Shown piece after piece: positions 5,874 to 9,395 of a stretch of DNA of 9,395 nt. How positions within the stretch are numbered: position 1 is the first letter of the stretch; each line of letters opens with the position of its first letter. The DNA lies in contig DHGD01000118.1 in assembly GCA_002402575.1 (NCBI GenBank), positions 1 to 9,395 on the forward strand, written 5' to 3'. The position numbers and the translations under genes were made by a program. The stretch is from Syntrophomonas sp. UBA4807. GTDB taxonomy: Bacteria > Bacillota > Syntrophomonadia > Syntrophomonadales > Syntrophomonadaceae. A model generated the notes under the pieces. It was not told where the DNA came from. It was given only the letters and a program-made list of their open reading frames with translations, and searched no databases.

Positions 5874-5901
5874 TTACAAAAAAGTACCCATTTGTCATAA
5901 T
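5873..5901 (+). promoter_or_regulatory. Predicted sigma-A promoter of tatA
   Basis: TTTACA (5873-5878) and CATAAT (5896-5901) each match consensus in five of six positions and are 17 bases apart. Transcription would start near 5908, about 70 bases before tatA. A separate promoter fits the need for TatA in large excess over TatC, and may also drive the tetrapyrrole genes downstream. Confidence 0.55.
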
Positions 5902-5978
5902 AGCACTATGTATGGGGTGTATAGTGAGAAGTATTCAACCAATTCGCGACTAGAGCTAAAGCAAAGGAGAGAAATATT

Positions 5979-6167
5979 TTGTTTGCGTTTCTTCCATTCA
6001 ACATAGGCCCTTGGGAATTAATTTTAATACTGGTAATTCTGCTGATTATCGTTGGACCGGGTAAATTGCCGCAAGTCGGTCAGTCCCTGGGCAAAGCTCT
6101 GCAAAACTTCAAGAAATCCAGAGAAGAAGATCCCGACGCAGAAGACCAGGATAAGTCCGAAAAGTAA
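5979..6167 (+). CDS. tatA: Twin-arginine translocase pore-forming subunit TatA/TatE
   Basis: A 62-residue single-span protein that oligomerises with TatC to let folded Tat substrates cross the membrane. A short N-terminal stretch leads into IGPWELILILVILLIIVG (9-26), the membrane helix with the family Glu13. Next come the hinge GPGKLPQVGQSLG (26-38), an amphipathic helix (about 31-47) and a highly charged, acidic-basic tail (47-62). The start is TTG 5979, with AAGGAGAG (5964-5971) seven bases upstream. Position 25, just before the hinge GP, is Val where the family normally has Phe (the FG pair). There is no TatB-like gene; TatA and TatC alone suffice in most Gram-positive bacteria. Confidence 0.94.
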   Translation: MFAFLPFNIGPWELILILVILLIIVGPGKLPQVGQSLGKALQNFKKSREEDPDAEDQDKSEK

Positions 6168-6222
6168 TTAATAGCGGTCATTACAACCGGCTCGTTACAG
6201 AAGTTACATTTATGGAGTTTAT

Positions 6223-6864
6223 ATGCGACACCTGTTTCCTATCTGCCTTAATCTACAGGACAGAGCCTGCCTGGTAGTAGGCGGTGGGCAGGTGGCGGAG
6301 CGCAAGATCGCCTCCTTGCTTGAGCACGGCGCTCAGGTGAGGGTGATTAGCAACGCCGTCACTGCCCGAATCAAACAATGGCAGCGGGAAAAACGGGTAG
6401 AGATATACATACGCGGTTTTATAGAGGAGGACCTGGAAGGTGTCTTCCTGGTTTTTATAGCCACCAACAACTGTGAGATCAATCGGGAGATCAGCCATTT
6501 GTGCCACCGCAAGGGCATTCTCATCAACGTGGCTGACGATCCCGAAGCGTGTGATTTCCTGGTGCCATCGGTGCTACGGCGGGGTTCATTACAAGTGGCG
6601 GTATCCACCGAAGGCAAAAGCCCGGCCTATGCCCGTAAACTGCGACAGGAACTGGAAGCCATAATCACCCCCTCCCATGGCGAATTCGTTGACTTGTTGG
6701 GAGAGGTTCGAGACTTTCTGCATGGACAAGTGCCTGATAGCAGTGTTAGAAAACAGATAATTGAATCAATTGTTTATTCGGATATACTAAACCTGATTCA
6801 AGTGGGGGAGAAAGATAAAGCGAAGGAGAAGATTAGGCAATGTATGTCCTTTTGGCAGGATTGA
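6223..6864 (+). CDS. sirC: Precorrin-2 dehydrogenase (siroheme synthase N-terminal domain type, SirC/YlnF/Met8-like)
   Basis: An NAD-dependent cytoplasmic enzyme that oxidises precorrin-2 to sirohydrochlorin; some relatives also insert iron. The protein is 213 residues, close to the stand-alone Gram-positive forms (about 160-220) and to the N-terminal part of CysG. The NAD site is VVGGGQVAERK (18-28). The family's conserved aspartate region is NVADDPEACDFLVPS with Asp105-Asp106, followed by RRGSLQVAVSTEGKSPAYARKLRQELE. The C-terminal helical part (about 150-213) fits the dimerisation domain. The start ATG 6223 has TGGAG five bases upstream. It overlaps hemA by 25 bases and shares the locus with cobA, whose product makes its substrate. 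Context supports siroheme synthesis; feeding cobalamin or siroheme-dependent heme synthesis is also possible. Confidence 0.92.
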   Translation: MRHLFPICLNLQDRACLVVGGGQVAERKIASLLEHGAQVRVISNAVTARIKQWQREKRVEIYIRGFIEEDLEGVFLVFIATNNCEINREISHLCHRKGILINVADDPEACDFLVPSVLRRGSLQVAVSTEGKSPAYARKLRQELEAIITPSHGEFVDLLGEVRDFLHGQVPDSSVRKQIIESIVYSDILNLIQVGEKDKAKEKIRQCMSFWQD

Positions 6865-8153
6865 ACCACCGAACGGCTCCGGTCGAAGTTCGGGAAAAAC
6901 TCGCATTTTCAGCTCCGGTTATGGACAAGGCTTATGAATATCTCAAACTCAGCGAGGACATTGAGGGCGCTGTTATCCTAGCCACCTGCAACCGCACCGA
7001 GGTTTATGCTACCACGCGCGATATAGCCAGGGGAATGGACATACTCAACCGTTTTCTGGAGGCATTTTCCGGTTTTTCCCACGATCAACTGCAAGGGTAT
7101 TTGTATCAACCCACCTGTTATGATGCTATTTCCCATCTGTTCAGGGTGTCTTCTGGACTGGATTCAATGATTCTGGGAGAAGCTCAAATCCTGGCCCAGG
7201 TTAAAGAAGCATATCAGACTGCGGTATTAAAAGGGGCTTCTGATGGGGTTTTGAACGCTCTTTTTCAGAAGGCTATTTTCGTGGGCAAAAAAACTCGTAC
7301 CGAAACCGGCATCGACCAGCATCCGGTGTCAGTCAGTTATGCTGCCGTGGAATTGGCCCGCCAGTATTTCGACACTCTGGAAGATAAATGCGTGCTAGTA
7401 GTAGGCGCCGGGGAAATGAGCGAACTGGCTACCCGCTATCTGATGACGAATGGGGTCAAATCAGTGATCGTTTCTAATCGTTCCTATGAGCGGGCGCAGA
7501 TGATGGCAGAGAGTTTCAACGGCCGCGCGGTGCGTTTTGATCAACTGCCCGGCCAGATGATCAAAGCGGATATTGTGATAAGCTGTACCGCAGCCAATCA
7601 CTATGTTATCAGGCCGGACAACTGCGGGGAGCAGCTGGAGGCGCGCCAGAGCCGGGAGATAATCATAATCGACATTGCCGTACCCCGAGATGTTGACCCT
7701 GCTTTAAGCTCTATCCCGGGGGTTCATATATTTGACATTGATGATCTGCGCAATGTGGTGGACGAAAACCACCTGCAGCGCCAGAAAGCGGCCCGACTGG
7801 CTGAACATATCGTTGCCACCGAGCTGGATAAATTCAACGAATGGATGGCCGGTTTATACGTGGTGCCCGTCATCACCGCCCTTAAAAAGCGGGCTGAGGT
7901 TATAAAAGATAATGAATTGCAGAGGGCCTTCAACCGTCTGGGCAAGGTTTCCGAACATGACCAGAAGGTAATCATGTCCATGGCCAACACCATCGTCAAT
8001 CAGTTGTTGCACGACCCCATCGTCAGCCTCAAAGAGATGGCGGTCAGCAACCAGGGCCATCTTTGCGCGGAAATCACCAAGAAGCTGTTCGGGCTGCAGG
8101 TGAATACGGAGGAAAATTCCAATGGGCCAATTAAGATTGGGAACCAGGGGTAG
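6840..8153 (+). CDS. hemA: Glutamyl-tRNA reductase
   Basis: An NADPH-dependent enzyme that reduces glutamyl-tRNA(Glu) to glutamate-1-semialdehyde, the committed first step of tetrapyrrole synthesis by the C5 route. The protein is 437 residues, full length. The catalytic domain begins GLNHRTAPVEVREKLAF (7-23) and contains the thioester-forming Cys50 in LATCNRTEVY (47-56) and VSSGLDSMILGEAQILAQVK. The NADPH domain has VVGAGEMSELA (187-197). The C-terminal dimerisation helix is rich in charged residues, including KKRAEVIKDNELQRAFNRLG. ATG 6840 has AAGGAG (6823-6828) 11 bases upstream, inside sirC, with which it overlaps by 25 bases. No hemX gene follows as it does in Bacillus; hemC comes next with a 32-base overlap, implying tight translational coupling. 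Confidence 0.98.
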   Translation: MYVLLAGLNHRTAPVEVREKLAFSAPVMDKAYEYLKLSEDIEGAVILATCNRTEVYATTRDIARGMDILNRFLEAFSGFSHDQLQGYLYQPTCYDAISHLFRVSSGLDSMILGEAQILAQVKEAYQTAVLKGASDGVLNALFQKAIFVGKKTRTETGIDQHPVSVSYAAVELARQYFDTLEDKCVLVVGAGEMSELATRYLMTNGVKSVIVSNRSYERAQMMAESFNGRAVRFDQLPGQMIKADIVISCTAANHYVIRPDNCGEQLEARQSREIIIIDIAVPRDVDPALSSIPGVHIFDIDDLRNVVDENHLQRQKAARLAEHIVATELDKFNEWMAGLYVVPVITALKKRAEVIKDNELQRAFNRLGKVSEHDQKVIMSMANTIVNQLLHDPIVSLKEMAVSNQGHLCAEITKKLFGLQVNTEENSNGPIKIGNQG

Positions 8154-9057
8154 CAAGCTGGCCTTGTGGCAGGCCCAGCATGTGGCTGAACTGCTGCGGC
8201 AGAAGGCCCCCGGGCTGGAGGTGCACATTGAGGTCATCAAGACCGCGGGAGACAAGATCCTTGATGTATCTCTTGCAAGCATAGGTGATAAAGGCCTTTT
8301 TACCAAAGAAATAGAATCTGCATTGCTCGACAAAAAGGTAGATCTGGCGGTTCATAGCATGAAGGATCTGCCTTCTGTGCTCGAACCGGGTTTGTGCCTG
8401 GGGGCGGTGTTAAACCGCGAAAATCCCCAGGATGTCTTGCTTTCTCCCCAGGGGTTGGGTCTGCACGACTTGCCGCGGAGAGCCCGGGTGGGTACTTCCA
8501 GCCTGAGACGAATAGCTCAGCTTAAAGCAAATCGGCCCGATCTTGAAATAGTTGATTTAAGAGGCAATGTGGATACCCGTATACGGAAAATGTATGAACA
8601 GGGTCTGGATGCTATTGTTCTGGCCTATGCCGGTGTCAAAAGGCTGGGTTATGATCACCTCATCACCGAGGTGATTTCCTGCCAGGAACTGTTGCCAGCT
8701 GTCGGACAGGGCGCTCTGGGAGTGGAAATTCGCAGCGGTGACCAGGATACTGCCCAAATAACGGGACTTATTAATCATGAACCTACCCGCTTGGCGATTA
8801 TGGCTGAAAGGTCGTTTTTGCGCGTCTTAGAAGGAGGATGTCAAGTCCCGGTGGGGGCACTGTCTGAGGTTGCCGGCGGACGACTGCAATTATCGGGTCT
8901 GGTGGCTTCTCTGGATGGCACCAAAATGTACCGTGAAACGCTGGAAGGCAGTGTGGAGCAAGGCGAGGAATTGGGACAGAGTTTGGCCGGATTGCTGCTC
9001 CAGAGAGGAGCCGACAAGATTCTGGCTGAAATTCGCAGGTTGGGGGAGCAATTATGA
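8122..9057 (+). CDS. hemC: Porphobilinogen deaminase (hydroxymethylbilane synthase)
   Basis: Joins four porphobilinogen molecules into the linear tetrapyrrole hydroxymethylbilane in the cytoplasm. The protein is 311 residues, normal length. It has LRLGTRGSKLALWQA (4-18), the catalytic Asp82 in VHSMKDLPS (77-85), RVGTSSLRRIAQL, VDLRGNVDTRIRKM and DAIVLAYAGVKRLG. Cys240 in LEGGCQVPVGA would hold the dipyrromethane cofactor; Asp82 and Cys240 match Asp84 and Cys242 of the Escherichia coli enzyme, shifted by two. The start ATG 8122 lies within the end of hemA, with GGAGG (8108-8112) nine bases upstream. It overlaps cobA by four bases (ATGA). Neither hemB nor a separate hemD is in the window. Confidence 0.98.
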   Translation: MGQLRLGTRGSKLALWQAQHVAELLRQKAPGLEVHIEVIKTAGDKILDVSLASIGDKGLFTKEIESALLDKKVDLAVHSMKDLPSVLEPGLCLGAVLNRENPQDVLLSPQGLGLHDLPRRARVGTSSLRRIAQLKANRPDLEIVDLRGNVDTRIRKMYEQGLDAIVLAYAGVKRLGYDHLITEVISCQELLPAVGQGALGVEIRSGDQDTAQITGLINHEPTRLAIMAERSFLRVLEGGCQVPVGALSEVAGGRLQLSGLVASLDGTKMYRETLEGSVEQGEELGQSLAGLLLQRGADKILAEIRRLGEQL

Positions 9058-9395
9058 ACAGAGGATTAGTTTATCTGATAGGAGCCGGTCCGGGAGATCC
9101 AGGCTTGTTGACCATAAAAGCCCGCGAGGTACTGGAAAAGGCCGAGGTGGTAATATATGACCGCCTGGTTGGTCCTGAGATTTTGGCTATGGCCAATTCA
9201 GCTGCGGAGTTCATTTATGTGGGTAAAATTTCAGGGCGGCATGCCCTGCCTCAAGGGGAGATCAATCAACTATTGGTGGAAAAGGCCGCAGCGGGTAAAC
9301 GGGTAGCCAGACTAAAAGGCGGAGACCCTTTTTTGTATGGCAGAGGCGGGGAAGAGGCCTTATACCTGCGCGAACATGGCCTGGATTTTGAAATA
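9054..9395 (+). CDS. cobA: Uroporphyrinogen-III C-methyltransferase, N-terminal part (cut by the window end)
   Basis: Only the first 114 residues are present and the frame is still open at the last base. The enzyme uses S-adenosylmethionine to methylate uroporphyrinogen III at C-2 and C-7, making precorrin-2, the substrate of the dehydrogenase at 6223-6864. Family motifs are VYLIGAGPGDPGLLT (6-20), VVIYDRLV (32-39), a YVGK segment and RLKGGDPFLYGRGGEEA with KGGDPF at 88-93. ATG 9054 overlaps the hemC stop by four bases, and GGGGGAG (9042-9048) is five bases upstream. In many Clostridia this gene is fused to uroporphyrinogen-III synthase (HemD), and a fusion would fit the absence of hemD so far. 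That cannot be seen here. Confidence 0.95.
   Translation, partial: MNRGLVYLIGAGPGDPGLLTIKAREVLEKAEVVIYDRLVGPEILAMANSAAEFIYVGKISGRHALPQGEINQLLVEKAAAGKRVARLKGGDPFLYGRGGEEALYLREHGLDFEI

Noticed and set aside
8870..9160. 96-codon plus-strand frame spanning the hemC-cobA junction
   Set aside because: It is out of frame with both hemC and cobA, which carry clear family motifs across the same bases.

Overview
The window looks like ordinary chromosomal DNA of an anaerobic or facultative Gram-positive bacterium, most likely a Bacillota member of the Clostridia (a syntrophomonad or Desulfotomaculum-like lineage is possible, but I cannot name the genus). The evidence is strong AGGAGG-type ribosome sites, frequent TTG starts, the short class 1B S-adenosylmethionine decarboxylase, a HepS/HepT-type two-subunit polyprenyl diphosphate synthase, and a tetrapyrrole cluster that includes siroheme enzymes. 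All genes read on the plus strand. No tRNA, rRNA, CRISPR array, insertion sequence or phage gene was seen.

Layout. Bases 1-256 hold no convincing gene, only the promoter and leader of a MarR-type regulator (257-679). A 277-base spacer with a strong promoter leads to speD (957-1340), which ends at a clear intrinsic terminator (1401-1443). A new promoter then opens a quinone-side-chain block: a HepS-like subunit (1630-2367), a 36-base perfect palindrome, a UbiA/MqnP-type prenyltransferase (2468-3313), UbiX flavin prenyltransferase (3369-3959) and HepT (4048-5016). tatC (5036-5824) follows closely. tatA (5979-6167) has its own promoter. Last comes a tightly overlapping tetrapyrrole block: precorrin-2 dehydrogenase (6223-6864), hemA (6840-8153), hemC (8122-9057) and the start of cobA (9054 to the window end, incomplete).

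How the genes work together. HepS and HepT would make the long polyprenyl diphosphate tail. The UbiA-type enzyme attaches it to an aromatic acid, and UbiX supplies prenylated FMN to a UbiD-type decarboxylase that must lie elsewhere. This fits late menaquinone synthesis. TatA and TatC export folded, cofactor-loaded redox enzymes. HemA and HemC feed uroporphyrinogen synthesis, and CobA plus the precorrin-2 dehydrogenase divert uroporphyrinogen III to siroheme, and from there possibly to cobalamin or heme. The region from 1630 onward is therefore a respiratory and redox-cofactor biogenesis neighbourhood. speD (polyamine synthesis) and the MarR gene are separate units.

I found no undescribed system. 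The most interesting points are the HepS-like subunit, which reads as a catalytically dead relative of its neighbour HepT; the 36-base palindrome; several palindromes beside promoters; an out-of-frame small ORF over the speD start; and a valine at the usual phenylalanine position of TatA. Several start codons were moved inward from the longest reading frame because promoter or ribosome-site evidence contradicts the longest version.
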